Shown piece after piece: positions 24,696 through 34,190 of a stretch of DNA of 64,000 nucleotides (position 1 is its first letter; each line of letters starts with the position of its first letter). The position numbers and the translations under genes were made by a program. Source of the DNA: Sporosarcina sp. FSL W7-1349 (GTDB lineage Bacteria > Bacillota > Bacilli > Bacillales_A > Planococcaceae); NCBI RefSeq assembly GCF_038003045.1, contig NZ_JBBOOK010000001.1, positions 2,604,001 through 2,668,000 on the forward strand, in the 5' to 3' direction. Below the pieces are notes generated by a model, which worked only from the letters and a program-made list of their open reading frames with translations, was not told the origin of the DNA and ran no database searches.

Positions 24696-25594
24696 TCTGC
24701 CAATGCCACCTTCATAAAGATTTCTTCCAAGCTCGCTTTTTGCAATTCTACTTTTAGGACGGAAAATGAACCCTTGTTGAGAACCGATAGAACATCCGAC
24801 ATATGGACCTTTTGCGACAAGACATCAATCGTTGCCACGCATCTGGACGCCGTCATCTTCCACGGGGCCTCTTGCGCAAAACGCCGCAGTTCATGAGCAG
24901 TTTCAAACTCGATGACAATTCGCGGTTCCGCATACGCATCCCGCACATCAGACAGCGAGCCTTGCTCCACAAGCAAACCTTTCCGAAGAAATAGCAGCTG
25001 ATCCGTCATCTCTTCCGCATCATTCAGAATATGGGTGGAATACAAGATTGTAGTTTCCTGTTGCAAATCCTTCAGCAAATTCATCACTTGACGGCGGCCG
25101 ACCGGGTCCAGCGCAGATACCGGCTCATCCAGCAAAAGCAATTTCGGTTTATGGACAATCGCCTGCGCCAGCCCCAGCCTCTGCTTCATTCCCCCTGAAA
25201 AAACACCTGACTTTTTGTTCATCGCATCCCCAAGCCCAACGAATTCTAACGTCTTTTGGGCCTCCATTCTAGCCCTTCGCGCCTCCACCCCACTTAATCG
25301 AGCTGCCATTTCGGTGAACTCCAAAGCGGAAAGCCATGGGAAGAATTTCGGATACTGCGGGAGAAACCCGATATACGGTCGGAAATCCTGCTGTGATTCT
25401 CCCAGCAAGCGCAGCGTTCCGGAAGAAGGTGACACTAAACCCGCCAACATTGACAAGGTCGTCGTCTTCCCGGCCCCATTCGGCCCGATTAGCGCTGTAG
25501 AAGTGTGCGCTTCCAGTTCAAAAGATAGATTTTCCGTAGCTTGATGCTCCCCAAATCTTTTCGACAACCGATCCACTTGCAATAAAATCGTCAC
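24692..25594 (-). CDS. ABC exporter ATPase
   Basis: A 300-residue ATPase with Walker A GPNGAGKTT, signature FSGGMKQR and Walker B LLLLDEPVSALDP; a C-terminal extension after residue 220 (EFETAHELRRFAQEAPW) is common in drug/bacteriocin-type ABC-2 ATPases. I move the start to the GTG at 25594, which has GGGAGG 8 nt upstream and overlaps the preceding gene by 4 nt. Middle gene of a three-gene operon under twin palindromic operators. Confidence 0.88.
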   Translation of the reverse strand: MTILLQVDRLSKRFGEHQATENLSFELEAHTSTALIGPNGAGKTTTLSMLAGLVSPSSGTLRLLGESQQDFRPYIGFLPQYPKFFPWLSALEFTEMAARLSGVEARRARMEAQKTLEFVGLGDAMNKKSGVFSGGMKQRLGLAQAIVHKPKLLLLDEPVSALDPVGRRQVMNLLKDLQQETTILYSTHILNDAEEMTDQLLFLRKGLLVEQGSLSDVRDAYAEPRIVIEFETAHELRRFAQEAPWKMTASRCVATIDVLSQKVHMSDVLSVLNKGSFSVLKVELQKASLEEIFMKVALAE

Positions 25595-25794
25595 GCCTGC
25601 CGCCTCCCGAGCACGAAGTACAGAATCGGTCCAAGCAGATTCCCAAATATAATAATGAAAATCCACATTACATAAGGCCCATTCGTCTTTTTATGGCGGA
25701 AGACATCAAACAGCGCAATCGCCATCAAGATGAGTTGAAGAACAATCAAAGGCAGTATTAGTCTCCAAGGTATATTCGCGAGCTCCGACATCAC
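25591..25794 (-). CDS. PLDc_N domain membrane protein
   Basis: A 67-residue protein with two membrane segments and the signature ALFDVFRHKKTNGPYVMWIFIIIFGNLLGPILYFVLGRR of the short phospholipase-D-nuclease N-terminal family. It opens the ABC exporter operon; the same gene order is common in Bacillales with YtrA-type GntR control. GTG start behind AGGAGG. Confidence 0.85.
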   Translation of the reverse strand: MMSELANIPWRLILPLIVLQLILMAIALFDVFRHKKTNGPYVMWIFIIIFGNLLGPILYFVLGRRQA

Positions 25795-25810
25795 AATTTT
25801 AGCCTCCTAT

Positions 25811-25867
25811 TTGTTCTATAAGGTATATAACAACTATATCACCTTTGTTATATATTGTATAGAACAA
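25811..25867. promoter_or_regulatory. Twin palindromic operators of ABC exporter operon
   Basis: Two 23-bp near-palindromes at 25811-25833 and 25845-25867. Each has the form TTGTTnTATA...TATAnAACAA, and each is close to the reverse complement of the other. Centres are about 34 nt apart, roughly three helical turns, so dimers could bind cooperatively on one face. They precede the PLDc_N-ABC operon. A GntR/YtrA-type repressor is the most likely reader; none is encoded here. Confidence 0.7.
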
Positions 25868-26033
25868 GAAGAGAAAAAATTCATTTTTCTCGATTGACGT
25901 AGGAATGCTTACCATTCGATAATGCGTTTCCTGAATTTACCAGTAATAGCGATTCGCTTGCACTCTAGCATCATTGCACCAGCCGGCCCTTTCCTTACGT
26001 TTGTTGCTATACTAATGAATTCAGACAAAAATA

Positions 26034-26079
26034 AAAAGCTGCCTCCCTTGCCGTGTTTCAGCATAGGGGGACAACTTTT
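26034..26079 (-). terminator. Terminator of liv operon
   Basis: AAAAGTTGTCCCCC pairs imperfectly (11 of 14) with GGGAGGCAGCTTTTTATTTTT on the minus strand, shortly after livF. Confidence 0.6.
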
Positions 26080-26083
26080 CCGA

Positions 26084-26791
26084 TCAATGACCCAAATACG
26101 CTTTTTGGATCGTATCGTCTTGTAACAAGTCTTGCGCTTTTCCGCTGGCAACTACGCGGCCTGTTTCAAGGACATATGCGTAATCGGCAATTTTCAAAGC
26201 TTGCCGCGCGTTCTGTTCTACAAGCAGGACAGTCGTACCAGCTTCATTAATTTCTTTGATGATATTGAAAATGTCCGCGACAATCAATGGTGCGAGTCCC
26301 ATCGAAGGTTCATCCAACAAGAGAAGCTTCGGGCGGGCCATGATAGCCCGGGCGATAGTAAGCATCTGCTGTTGACCGCCCGACATCGTTCCACCGAGCT
26401 GCTCTTTTCGTTCCTCAAGGATTGGGAATCGCTCCATCACTTTCTTCAAGTCAGCTTCCACTTCATTATCATTCCGGTGATACGCGCCCATTTCCAAATT
26501 TTCCATGACAGTCATCGTCGAAAGAATGCCTCGACCTTCCGGTACGAGGGCCAGCCCTTTCCGCAACAATTGGTCCGGACGATGGTTAGTGACGTCTTCA
26601 CCCAAATAATGAATCGATCCTTCTCTTGCTTTCAAGAGGCCGGCGATCGTATTCATCGTCGTCGTTTTCCCGGCACCATTGGCTCCGAGGATGGTGACGA
26701 TCGAGCCTTGTTCGACTTCAATATCGATGCCTTTTAGTGCTTGGATCTTGTCGTAGTATGTGTTGACGTTTTTCAGCTTAAGCAATGTCAT
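26084..26791 (-). CDS. livF: Branched-chain amino-acid ABC ATPase LivF
   Basis: A 235-residue ATPase: Walker A GANGAGKTT, signature MSGGQQQM, Walker B LLLLDEPSMGLAP, the last being the LivF hallmark. The ATG at 26791 is preferred because GAGGAGGAAG stands directly before it and it overlaps livG by 14 nt. One of two ATPases energising the LivHM channel for branched-chain amino acids or related amides. Last gene of the operon. Confidence 0.92.
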   Translation of the reverse strand: MTLLKLKNVNTYYDKIQALKGIDIEVEQGSIVTILGANGAGKTTTMNTIAGLLKAREGSIHYLGEDVTNHRPDQLLRKGLALVPEGRGILSTMTVMENLEMGAYHRNDNEVEADLKKVMERFPILEERKEQLGGTMSGGQQQMLTIARAIMARPKLLLLDEPSMGLAPLIVADIFNIIKEINEAGTTVLLVEQNARQALKIADYAYVLETGRVVASGKAQDLLQDDTIQKAYLGH

Positions 26792-27551
26792 CTTCCTCCT
26801 CGACACCAAGGTAGGCTTCGATTACTTCTTTATTGTTTCGGATCTCTTCAGGAGTACCCTCCGCGATTTTCTTTCCGAAGTTTAACACAACGATCCGGTC
26901 ACAGATTTTCATGACGAGCGGCATGTCATGTTCAATCAGCAAGACAGTGATATTCAAGGACTGGATTTTTTTAATCAAGTCAAAAAGATCTTTCGTCTCT
27001 TTTTCATTCATCCCGGCAGCGGGCTCATCCAGCAAAATCAGTTGCGGATCGCTAGCGAGCGCCCGGCCGATCTCGAGTCTCCGTTGCTGACCATAGGAAA
27101 GGTTTTTGGCAATGGAATCCTTGAACTCGGAGAGTCCAACGATTTCCAAAATCTCATCCGCCTTCCGGTTGACCGCAGCCTCTTCCTGCTTCTGCGACTT
27201 CGTGCGGAATACACTGCGCCAGACGCCTGTCGTCAAGCGGCAATGATTGCCGACCATGACATTTTCATGGACTGTCATATCCGCGAACAGACGGATGTTC
27301 TGGAATGTACGGCAAATGCCTTTTTCCGTAATTTGATGCGGCTTCAAGCCAGTTAACGTATCGCCTTTGAATGAAATCTCACCCGAAGAGGGAGGAAACA
27401 TAGCAGTAATCATATTGAACATCGTTGTTTTTCCGGCGCCATTCGGACCGATCAGGCCAAGCACTTCGCCTTCTTTTATCGCAAAAGACACATCTGTCAA
27501 TGCTTGGATCCCACCAAAGTTTTTGCTGATCTTGTTCACATTCAGAACCAT
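26778..27551 (-). CDS. livG: Branched-chain amino-acid ABC ATPase LivG
   Basis: A 257-residue ATPase with Walker A GPNGAGKTT, a long helical insert (CRLTTGVWRSVFRTKSQK) typical of LivG, signature LSYGQQRR and Walker B LILLDEPAAGMN. Partner of LivF. It follows livM by 6 nt and overlaps livF, so the two ATPases are made together. Confidence 0.92.
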   Translation of the reverse strand: MVLNVNKISKNFGGIQALTDVSFAIKEGEVLGLIGPNGAGKTTMFNMITAMFPPSSGEISFKGDTLTGLKPHQITEKGICRTFQNIRLFADMTVHENVMVGNHCRLTTGVWRSVFRTKSQKQEEAAVNRKADEILEIVGLSEFKDSIAKNLSYGQQRRLEIGRALASDPQLILLDEPAAGMNEKETKDLFDLIKKIQSLNITVLLIEHDMPLVMKICDRIVVLNFGKKIAEGTPEEIRNNKEVIEAYLGVEEEDDIA

Positions 27552-27557
27552 GTTATG

Positions 27558-28511
27558 TTACCCCTCCTTCTTCTTATTTTTCTTTTTCCGTTTAAAACGA
27601 TTCACCATATTGACATCGATGATCCCTTGCGGACGGAAGGCCATCAATAAGACGAGCAATGCCCCGTAGATCATAAAACGGTATTCGCTGACAGCCCGCA
27701 GGAACTCTGGCGCTGCCGATAGGAACGTAGCCCCGAAGATAGGACCCCAAATGACTTCGCTTCCTCCGAAAATTGCGAAGATCAAAATTTCAACAGCCCG
27801 GTGATAGTCAAAGTCAGACGGGCTGATATACGCCGTCACGTGAGCATAGAGACCGCCCGCAAAACCTGCAAGAAGGGCCCCCTGTCCGAAAGCGAGGATT
27901 TTGTAATAAGTGATATTGATCCCCATCGCTTCGGATGCCTGCTCGTCCATTTTAATGGAGGCAAACGCACGACCCACCCTTGAATTGTTTTGGCGGATGA
28001 AAAACCAAATGACGACAATAGCAATGATCAACAACACGAGAAATACAGAAAGACTGCTAAACTGGTTGCTTCTCAAACCGAGAACACCTGGATCGAACCC
28101 AATGTCCTTACTAAATTGGAGGATTTCACGCCCCATATGCGGGATTTTGGCAATCCCGACAGCCCCGTTCGTCAAACCTTCCCAGTTTATGAATAAAACC
28201 CGGATAACTTCCCCGAGCCCTAATGTCGCAATGGCTAGATAGACGCCTTGAAGCCGTAGTGCGGGAAAGCCGACCAACACGCCGACAAGTCCGGTAAGAA
28301 CAGCCGCGGCTAACAATCCAAGCACGATCGGCACATTATAATTCAATGTCAGAATGGCGGAAGTATAGGCACCGATACTCATAAAACCTGCATGTCCCAA
28401 TGACAATTGGCCTGTCGCAAGCGTTATGTAAATACTGACACCGAGAATGATATTGATCAATATAAAAGATGCAACTTGTAGATAATACGGATTTACAATA
28501 TCTCCTAGCAT
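27558..28511 (-). CDS. livM: Branched-chain amino-acid permease LivM
   Basis: A 317-residue permease with about ten membrane segments. GVSIYITLATGQLSLGHAGFMSIGAY and GRAFASIKMDEQASEAMGIN (the ATPase-contact loop) are characteristic. The ATG at 28511 is preferred over a GTG 26 codons upstream, whose ribosome site is too close and whose extra residues are polar. The ribosome site of the ATG is weak, though. Forms the channel with LivH. Confidence 0.88.
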   Translation of the reverse strand: MLGDIVNPYYLQVASFILINIILGVSIYITLATGQLSLGHAGFMSIGAYTSAILTLNYNVPIVLGLLAAAVLTGLVGVLVGFPALRLQGVYLAIATLGLGEVIRVLFINWEGLTNGAVGIAKIPHMGREILQFSKDIGFDPGVLGLRSNQFSSLSVFLVLLIIAIVVIWFFIRQNNSRVGRAFASIKMDEQASEAMGINITYYKILAFGQGALLAGFAGGLYAHVTAYISPSDFDYHRAVEILIFAIFGGSEVIWGPIFGATFLSAAPEFLRAVSEYRFMIYGALLVLLMAFRPQGIIDVNMVNRFKRKKKNKKKEG

Positions 28512-28606
28512 ATAGTTACAGATCCTAGTCACAGGAAGTCCACATGATCTCTCTCTTATGTGGAAGGAATGTGATAAGTCTATTTCCACCCTTTCTATGA
28601 ATATCC

Positions 28607-28636
28607 ATCAAAGCATTTGTTCTTTTTTGCTTTGAT
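28607..28636. other. Hairpin between livH and livM
   Basis: ATCAAAGC and GCTTTGAT arms around a T-rich loop, inside the 190-nt gap between livH and livM. Without a T tract after it, a role in mRNA processing or attenuation is only possible. Confidence 0.4.
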
Positions 28637-28703
28637 CTTCCTAATTCTTATTTTCAACCATCCTCAAGTCAGGAAAGGCTTGGCATTCCCCGACCGCCAT
28701 TCA

Positions 28704-29585
28704 TCACTTCGCACCTTCTGTCGACTTCCCGAAAAGGCCTTGTGGCCGGACAATCAGGATGACGATAATGGCAAGAAATGCAATGGCATCACGATAGCCT
28801 GAATCACCATATGCTACAACGAACGTTTCGGACAATCCGAGGATCAATCCGCCCGCCATGGCGCCTTTGACATTCCCAAGGCCACCAAGAATAATAATTG
28901 CCAACCCTTTCAAACCGAATGATAATCCCATTTGCGGGTTAACCGAGTTGAAGGCAATCCCGACAAGGATCCCAGCAATCCCTCCCATTGCGGAAGCGAT
29001 AATGACCGTACTCGTGATCATCCTCTTTGTGTTTACACCTAATAGGCTGGCCACATCAAGATTTTCCGCACTGGCACGTAAAGCCTTTCCTGCCTTCGTT
29101 TTGGAAAGCCAGAAAATCAAACCGACCATAAGCACAATGGAAATGATGAAAATGAGAATTTGGACATAATAGATGGTGGTAGAACCAATTGTTACTTTCA
29201 ATTCTGACAAAGACGTCCGGAATGGATGATTCCCGGCTCCAAAGAGTTGATGTGCGAGGTTTTCAAGAAAAATGGAAACACCGATCGTACTAATAAGGGG
29301 GGCAAGGTGTGAAACTCCCTCTTTACCTCTTAATGGCCGTAATGCAAAACGCTCCAGAAAATATCCTAATATAGCTGTCACGACGATAGCGACAATAAAC
29401 GCGATGTATAGAGGCCAACCTAGTATATTGGTCACCGCCACACCCATGAAGGCACCAAACATAAAAATTTCTCCATGCCCCATGTTAACGATGTTCAATA
29501 CGCCGAACACAAGCGTATATCCTAAAGCAACAATGGCATAAATGCTCCCTAACGTCAGACCATTTATCAATTGTTCGACTAGCAC
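28704..29585 (-). CDS. livH: Branched-chain amino-acid permease LivH
   Basis: A 293-residue permease with about eight membrane segments: NGLTLGSIYAIVALGYTLVFGVLNIVNMGHG at the N-terminus and GKALRASAENLDVASLLGVN as the ATPase-coupling loop are diagnostic of LivH. GTG start at 29585 behind GGAGG. It follows the binding-protein gene by about 105 nt and is separated from livM by about 190 nt with a hairpin. Confidence 0.92.
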   Translation of the reverse strand: MLVEQLINGLTLGSIYAIVALGYTLVFGVLNIVNMGHGEIFMFGAFMGVAVTNILGWPLYIAFIVAIVVTAILGYFLERFALRPLRGKEGVSHLAPLISTIGVSIFLENLAHQLFGAGNHPFRTSLSELKVTIGSTTIYYVQILIFIISIVLMVGLIFWLSKTKAGKALRASAENLDVASLLGVNTKRMITSTVIIASAMGGIAGILVGIAFNSVNPQMGLSFGLKGLAIIILGGLGNVKGAMAGGLILGLSETFVVAYGDSGYRDAIAFLAIIVILIVRPQGLFGKSTEGAK

Positions 29586-29690
29586 GTTTCCCCCTCCTTA
29601 TCCATATGTATATTTTTGAAATGAGAACAACCAGGCTGGAGGAGTGCTCCCCCCAACCTGATTGCATCGTGACATTCATGCAACTACGAA

Positions 29691-30881
29691 TTACTCAAAA
29701 ACGACATATTCATTGTCTTTAATAATTAACACAGTCGGTTCCATAACGATGTCCCCTTCTTCGTCAAAGGACATAGTTCCAAGAACCCCTTCGAAGTCTC
29801 TGATTTCGGCCATTGCGTCACGGATCGCATCACGATCTGCTTCGCCTGCATTTTTCACAGCTTCTGCCACAAGGTAGAGAGCATCGTACGCTTGTGCTGC
29901 GAACTGATCCGGCTCCATGCCGTATTCAGCTTTGTACTTTTCTACGAAATTTTTGACTTTTTCGTCGTCTTTCTTTCCAAACCAAGGTGTAGCAACGATC
30001 AAGCCATTGGATGCGTCTCCCGCAATTTTAATAACCTCAGGAGAGTTAAATCCGTTACCTCCAACAACCGGCACGTCGATACCCATCTTACGGGCTTGGT
30101 CCAAGATTACGGAACCTTCGTTATACAATGCGGATGCTAGGATAAGATCCGGGTTCAAGTTTTTGATTTTAGTCAATTGGGCTTTATAGTCGGACTGGCC
30201 CAATTGGAATGTTTCAGTTGTAACAACTTCCAAGCCCATGTCTTCCGCAACTTCTTTCATTACGTCATAACCGGCTTTTGTGAATACATCGTCATTTCCG
30301 TATAGGATTGCGACTTTTTTCACGTCATACTCGTCCACTGCTTTTTGAACAGCGGCAGGAATTGCCATAGATTCAGGGATGGAGTTACGGAATACGTAGT
30401 CACCGATCTGCGGAATTCCCGCTGCAGTAGTGGATGTACCAATGATTGTCACACCATTCAAATCAGCTTCTGGCGCTACAACCTGCATTTCTGTACTTAA
30501 CGTCGGTCCAACGATAATATCGACGTTTTCCGAGTTCATCAATTTTTGGGCAGCAGACAATGCCTCTTCTTGCTTACCAGCGGAGTCCTCAATTTTCAAC
30601 TCGAGTTCAACTTCGCCCGCTTCTGTAATTTCTTTATTCGCAAGCTTTAGACCGTTCGTAATAGCCTCACCATAACTAGCTCCTGGTCCCGTCAAATAAG
30701 AAACGACACCAACTTTGGCTTTTACAACTCCGCCTGAGTCATTGGACCCTTCACCGGCTGAATCGGAAGTTCCAGAGCCGCTCTCCGACGTGCCTGAATT
30801 ACTGCCGCCGCCACAAGCAGCTAAAACAACAAGCGCGAACGCCATCATTAGCGAAAAGACTAATCGTAGTTTTTTGTTCAT
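29691..30881 (-). CDS. livJ: Amino-acid binding lipoprotein LivJ/LivK-like
   Basis: A 396-residue lipoprotein: signal with lipobox LVVLAACGGG (Cys about 23), a Ser/Gly-rich linker to about 48, then a type I periplasmic-binding fold (KVGVVSYLTGPGASYGEAITNGLKLA; GTSTTAAGIPQIGDYVFRN). It captures branched-chain amino acids or similar ligands for LivHMGF. First gene of the operon, so usually the most abundant product. The 250-nt region upstream is AT-rich and has an AACTTTA/TAAAGTT dyad near 31010-31029. Confidence 0.9.
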   Translation of the reverse strand: MNKKLRLVFSLMMAFALVVLAACGGGSNSGTSESGSGTSDSAGEGSNDSGGVVKAKVGVVSYLTGPGASYGEAITNGLKLANKEITEAGEVELELKIEDSAGKQEEALSAAQKLMNSENVDIIVGPTLSTEMQVVAPEADLNGVTIIGTSTTAAGIPQIGDYVFRNSIPESMAIPAAVQKAVDEYDVKKVAILYGNDDVFTKAGYDVMKEVAEDMGLEVVTTETFQLGQSDYKAQLTKIKNLNPDLILASALYNEGSVILDQARKMGIDVPVVGGNGFNSPEVIKIAGDASNGLIVATPWFGKKDDEKVKNFVEKYKAEYGMEPDQFAAQAYDALYLVAEAVKNAGEADRDAIRDAMAEIRDFEGVLGTMSFDEEGDIVMEPTVLIIKDNEYVVFE

Positions 30882-31131
30882 TTTGTGTTCCCCCTCTTTC
30901 TGCTTTACAAATTATTAGACTAGCATAATTACTATACAACAAAAACTGAATAATGGGAACCGCATTATTTATTTGTATTGGTTTATTTTTTTCATTAATT
31001 TAATATTTAACTTTACTGTAATAAAGTTTTGGAAATCTCGACAGGGAAAAGGAAATGACTTCCTTCACCCTGCTTTTTTTCATAGGCAACCGTGCTATAC
31101 TTAATGGATGGAACAGGAGGAATAACGGCAC
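30882..31131. other. Divergent promoter region liv / DMT permease
   Basis: AT-rich, no gene. A dyad (AACTTTActgTAATAAAGTT) lies near 31010-31029. On the plus strand TGC-TATACT (31096-31101) is a likely extended -10 for the DMT permease gene. No CodY-like AATTTTCwGAAAATT box was found. Confidence 0.45.
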
Positions 31132-32031
31132 ATGAAACAATGGATGTACCCCATATTTATCGTCATCGGAGCAAGTTGTTATGGAATTCTATCGACTATT
31201 ATCAAGCTCGCCATACAGGACGGCTATACGGCAGCGGAAGCCGTCACGAGCCAGTACTACGTTGGCTTTTGCCTGTCTCTCCTTATTTTCACCGTCATTC
31301 ACAGGAAACTCCCGAAATTCGGCGGTGGGTGGACGCTTGTGCTCGCCGGCCTGTTCACAGCATTTACAGGTACGGTGTATGGACAAGCAGTCAGCTATAT
31401 GCCCGCTTCTCTAGCCGTCGTCATGCTATTCCAGTTCACTTGGATCGGCATGTTATTCGACTGCGTGGCGAACCGGCGATTGCCGAAACGAATTGAAGTC
31501 ATTTCCTTGGTCTTTCTCTTCGGCGGAACGATTTTGGCGGCGGGGGTCATCGATGCAGATATTAGCGCCATTCCTTGGCAAGGTTGGGCATGGGGCATGG
31601 CAGCAGCCATTTCGTTTGCCTCTTTCATCATGGTGAATCAGAAGCAAGTAGCGGGGATGGATACGATTACCCGGTTATTGTTCATGTCCTTTTTCGCCGC
31701 AATTGCCATCACGTTCTTCCAATCGCCTGAAATCATGTGGAACGGCAGTTTTGGGAACGGCCTATGGGTTTATGGTTTGATCCTAGGTTTATTCGGAATC
31801 GTGCTCCCGATTTTCTTATTTTCAATCGGCGTTCCACGGGTCGGGACAGGAACAGCTTCTATCTTAAGCGCTATGGAATTGCCGGTTGCAGTGACGGCTT
31901 CCGTTATCTTGCTGCACGAAACACTCACCTCCCTACAGGTGATCGGTATCTTGATCATCCTAGGAGGTATGGTCTTGCCAAGCATTGTGCAACGGCGATT
32001 GAAATCGAGAAAATCCCTGCCGTCCCGGTAG
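31132..32031 (+). CDS. EamA/DMT family permease
   Basis: A 299-residue membrane protein with ten segments in two EamA repeats. The second repeat ends with GTGTASILSAMELPVAVTASVILLHETLTSLQ, typical of the drug/metabolite transporter family. Probably a metabolite exporter; the substrate is unknown. ATG start behind AGGAGG. It is followed by a small anchored protein gene after about 70 nt. Confidence 0.88.
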   Translation: MKQWMYPIFIVIGASCYGILSTIIKLAIQDGYTAAEAVTSQYYVGFCLSLLIFTVIHRKLPKFGGGWTLVLAGLFTAFTGTVYGQAVSYMPASLAVVMLFQFTWIGMLFDCVANRRLPKRIEVISLVFLFGGTILAAGVIDADISAIPWQGWAWGMAAAISFASFIMVNQKQVAGMDTITRLLFMSFFAAIAITFFQSPEIMWNGSFGNGLWVYGLILGLFGIVLPIFLFSIGVPRVGTGTASILSAMELPVAVTASVILLHETLTSLQVIGILIILGGMVLPSIVQRRLKSRKSLPSR

Positions 32032-32104
32032 CAATTCGAGCGCATCCGGATATAAATGGAGAGAGATGTAATGATGAATCGCATAGAGAGGAGGAGTGAA
32101 TAAA

Positions 32105-32719
32105 TTGAAAAAGCGTTCCTTTCTTATCTTCATCATCGCCACGGCATTCGTGATTATCTTTTTCACGTTATTGACGGATTCAGGTACGGAGTTCATACAA
32201 GGAGTTCAGGACCGCTTCCCAGCCAAGAAGGAGATCACCCAATTGATCGAAGGAATGGAGGAGAAGACCGACGTCCATAGAAATGAAGGAACCGTTGCGG
32301 ATTATGTCATATATTTGGATGTAACACGCTACCAAATGAGCAAAGAATCCGAATCCGATAAAATTACTCCGATCGAACCGCTGCCCGATAATTATCCTGA
32401 AGTGTTCCTAGAAGTCAAACATCTGGAAGATCAAACCCCTGAACAAGTAGCCAAACAAAGTCAAATGGATTTGGAAACGGAGTTGCCGGACATCGCACCG
32501 ATTCCTGTTGAAACTGTCATCTCCCCCGTCGAAGGGTACGGGCTGCATGGTGCAGCCGGAAACGAATGGAATAGCAAAATTATTGACATATATATCGTGT
32601 CTGATGGAAAAGAAGGAAGTTTTCTAATTACGGCAAATTATTTCCTTGAAGCGGCAGAAGGTCATGGCAGCCGATTTTATCACATGTTGGAAAGCTTTGA
32701 AGTAATTGAACGGCGTTGA
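32105..32719 (+). CDS. Membrane-anchored extracytoplasmic protein, unknown
   Basis: A 204-residue protein with one N-terminal membrane segment (SFLIFIIATAFVIIFFTLL) and an extracytoplasmic acidic domain containing KHLEDQTPEQVAKQ and HGAAGNEWNSKIIDIYI. No family recognised. The TTG at 32105 is preferred over the GTG at 32096 because of its 10-nt distance from GGAGG. May be co-transcribed with the permease gene before it or the oxidase gene after it. Confidence 0.6.
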   Translation: MKKRSFLIFIIATAFVIIFFTLLTDSGTEFIQGVQDRFPAKKEITQLIEGMEEKTDVHRNEGTVADYVIYLDVTRYQMSKESESDKITPIEPLPDNYPEVFLEVKHLEDQTPEQVAKQSQMDLETELPDIAPIPVETVISPVEGYGLHGAAGNEWNSKIIDIYIVSDGKEGSFLITANYFLEAAEGHGSRFYHMLESFEVIERR

Positions 32720-32749
32720 ATCAATTTAATTTTCAAAGGAGGTAGCAAC

Positions 32750-34132
32750 ATGACAGCAACGATCGAACAAATTGTCCAATCCTTACAAAACGTACTGACC
32801 GTGAGTCAAGTGACAGTAAACCAGACGGTGCGGGAGCTGCACGGAAGGGATGAATCCTATCACACACCGAGCCTGCCGGACATCGTCGTGTTCCCCGAGA
32901 CGACTCAAGACGTAAGCGAAGTGATGAAAATCGCCCAACAATACGAGATTCCCGTCGTTCCGTTCGGTCTCGGATCCAGCTTGGAAGGGCATGTCATCCC
33001 GTATAACCACGGAATCACAATCGATTTTTCATTGATGAATAAAGTGTTGGAGATTAAGGAGGATGACCTGCTTGTCACAGTGCAGCCGGGCGTCACCCGA
33101 TCCCAGCTGAACCAGGAATTGAAAAAGTACGGGCTGTTCTTCACCGTCGACCCGGGGGCGGACGCCACGCTAGGCGGTATGGCTGCCACGAACGCGAGTG
33201 GGACGACATCCGTCAAATACGGCGTCATGCGGGATCAGGTGCGCAATTTGGAAGTTGTCTTGGCGGATGGCTCGGTAATCCAGACAGGGAGCTTGGCTGC
33301 CAAATCCTCGTCGGGCTACCACTTGAACGGACTGTTTGTCGGTTCGGAAGGAACACTCGGCTGCTTTACCGAATTGACACTACGCGTCTACGGAATTCCC
33401 GAGCATGTCGTCGCGGCAAGAGCGTCCTTCTCTACAATGAAAGACGCCGTCGAAGCGGTCGTCTCCATTTTACAAGCCGGCATCCCAATCGCCCGCGTGG
33501 AACTGGTAGATGAAGCGTCGATGAAACAGGCGAATATTCATAGTGAAACCGATTATGAGGAAGTGCCGACGCTCTTCATGGAATTCCACGGGAACGAAGC
33601 AGGTTTGAAACAGGACATCGAATTCATGCGAGATATTGTGGAAGACCATAATTGCAGTCGGATCGATTTCGAAAAGGATAATGCGGCCCGCAATAAACTG
33701 TGGGAAGCGCGCCATGCGTTGGCGTATGCGTATATTCACGGGTATCCAGGGAAGAAAATGATGGTGACGGACGTCTGCGTACCTATTTCAGAACTGGCAA
33801 ATGCGGTTTTATTCGCACGGGAGCAATTGAACGAAGCCGGACTGCCGGGCGGACTCGTCGGCCACGTCGGCGATGGAAACTTCCATGCTCTCGTCATGAT
33901 TGATATGGAAAATGCCGAAGAAGTCGCAACGGCGGACCAATTTAATGAAAAAATCGTCATGTATGCCTTGGAACGGGGCGGCACCTGCACAGGCGAACAC
34001 GGCGTAGGCGTCGGAAAGCAAAAGTACCAAGCGATGGAACACGGCGAAGCGTTCCATGTCATGGAAAAGATCAAAACAGCTCTCGATCCAAATAACCTGT
34101 TGAATCCAGGCAAGATCGTCAATATGAAGTAA
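32750..34132 (+). CDS. FAD-linked oxidase, GlcD/D-lactate dehydrogenase type
   Basis: A 460-residue flavoprotein of the vanillyl-alcohol-oxidase fold. The FAD-binding segment is VPFGLGSSLEGHVIP (about residues 70-84) with PGADATLGGMAATNASGTTSVKYG; the C-terminal substrate domain has GLVGHVGDGNFH and GGTCTGEHGVGVGK, which hold metal and cofactor in glycolate oxidase GlcD and D-lactate dehydrogenases. It oxidises a 2-hydroxy acid such as D-lactate or glycolate. No GlcE/GlcF partner genes follow; a strong terminator does. Confidence 0.88.
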   Translation: MTATIEQIVQSLQNVLTVSQVTVNQTVRELHGRDESYHTPSLPDIVVFPETTQDVSEVMKIAQQYEIPVVPFGLGSSLEGHVIPYNHGITIDFSLMNKVLEIKEDDLLVTVQPGVTRSQLNQELKKYGLFFTVDPGADATLGGMAATNASGTTSVKYGVMRDQVRNLEVVLADGSVIQTGSLAAKSSSGYHLNGLFVGSEGTLGCFTELTLRVYGIPEHVVAARASFSTMKDAVEAVVSILQAGIPIARVELVDEASMKQANIHSETDYEEVPTLFMEFHGNEAGLKQDIEFMRDIVEDHNCSRIDFEKDNAARNKLWEARHALAYAYIHGYPGKKMMVTDVCVPISELANAVLFAREQLNEAGLPGGLVGHVGDGNFHALVMIDMENAEEVATADQFNEKIVMYALERGGTCTGEHGVGVGKQKYQAMEHGEAFHVMEKIKTALDPNNLLNPGKIVNMK

Positions 34133-34133
34133 G

Positions 34134-34173
34134 AGAACCTCCCGGGGGAAAAATTCCTCGGGAGGTTCTGTTT
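34134..34173 (+). terminator. Strong terminator of the oxidase gene
   Basis: AGAACCTCCCG and CGGGAGGTTCT arms followed by GTTTTGG, two nt after the stop codon. Confidence 0.85.
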
Positions 34174-34190
34174 TGGGCCTGCCTGTTTTG

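Noticed and set aside
25909-26151. Open frame of 80 codons at the end of livF
   Set aside because: It overlaps livF in another frame, contains the livF terminator and has no ribosome site or family match.
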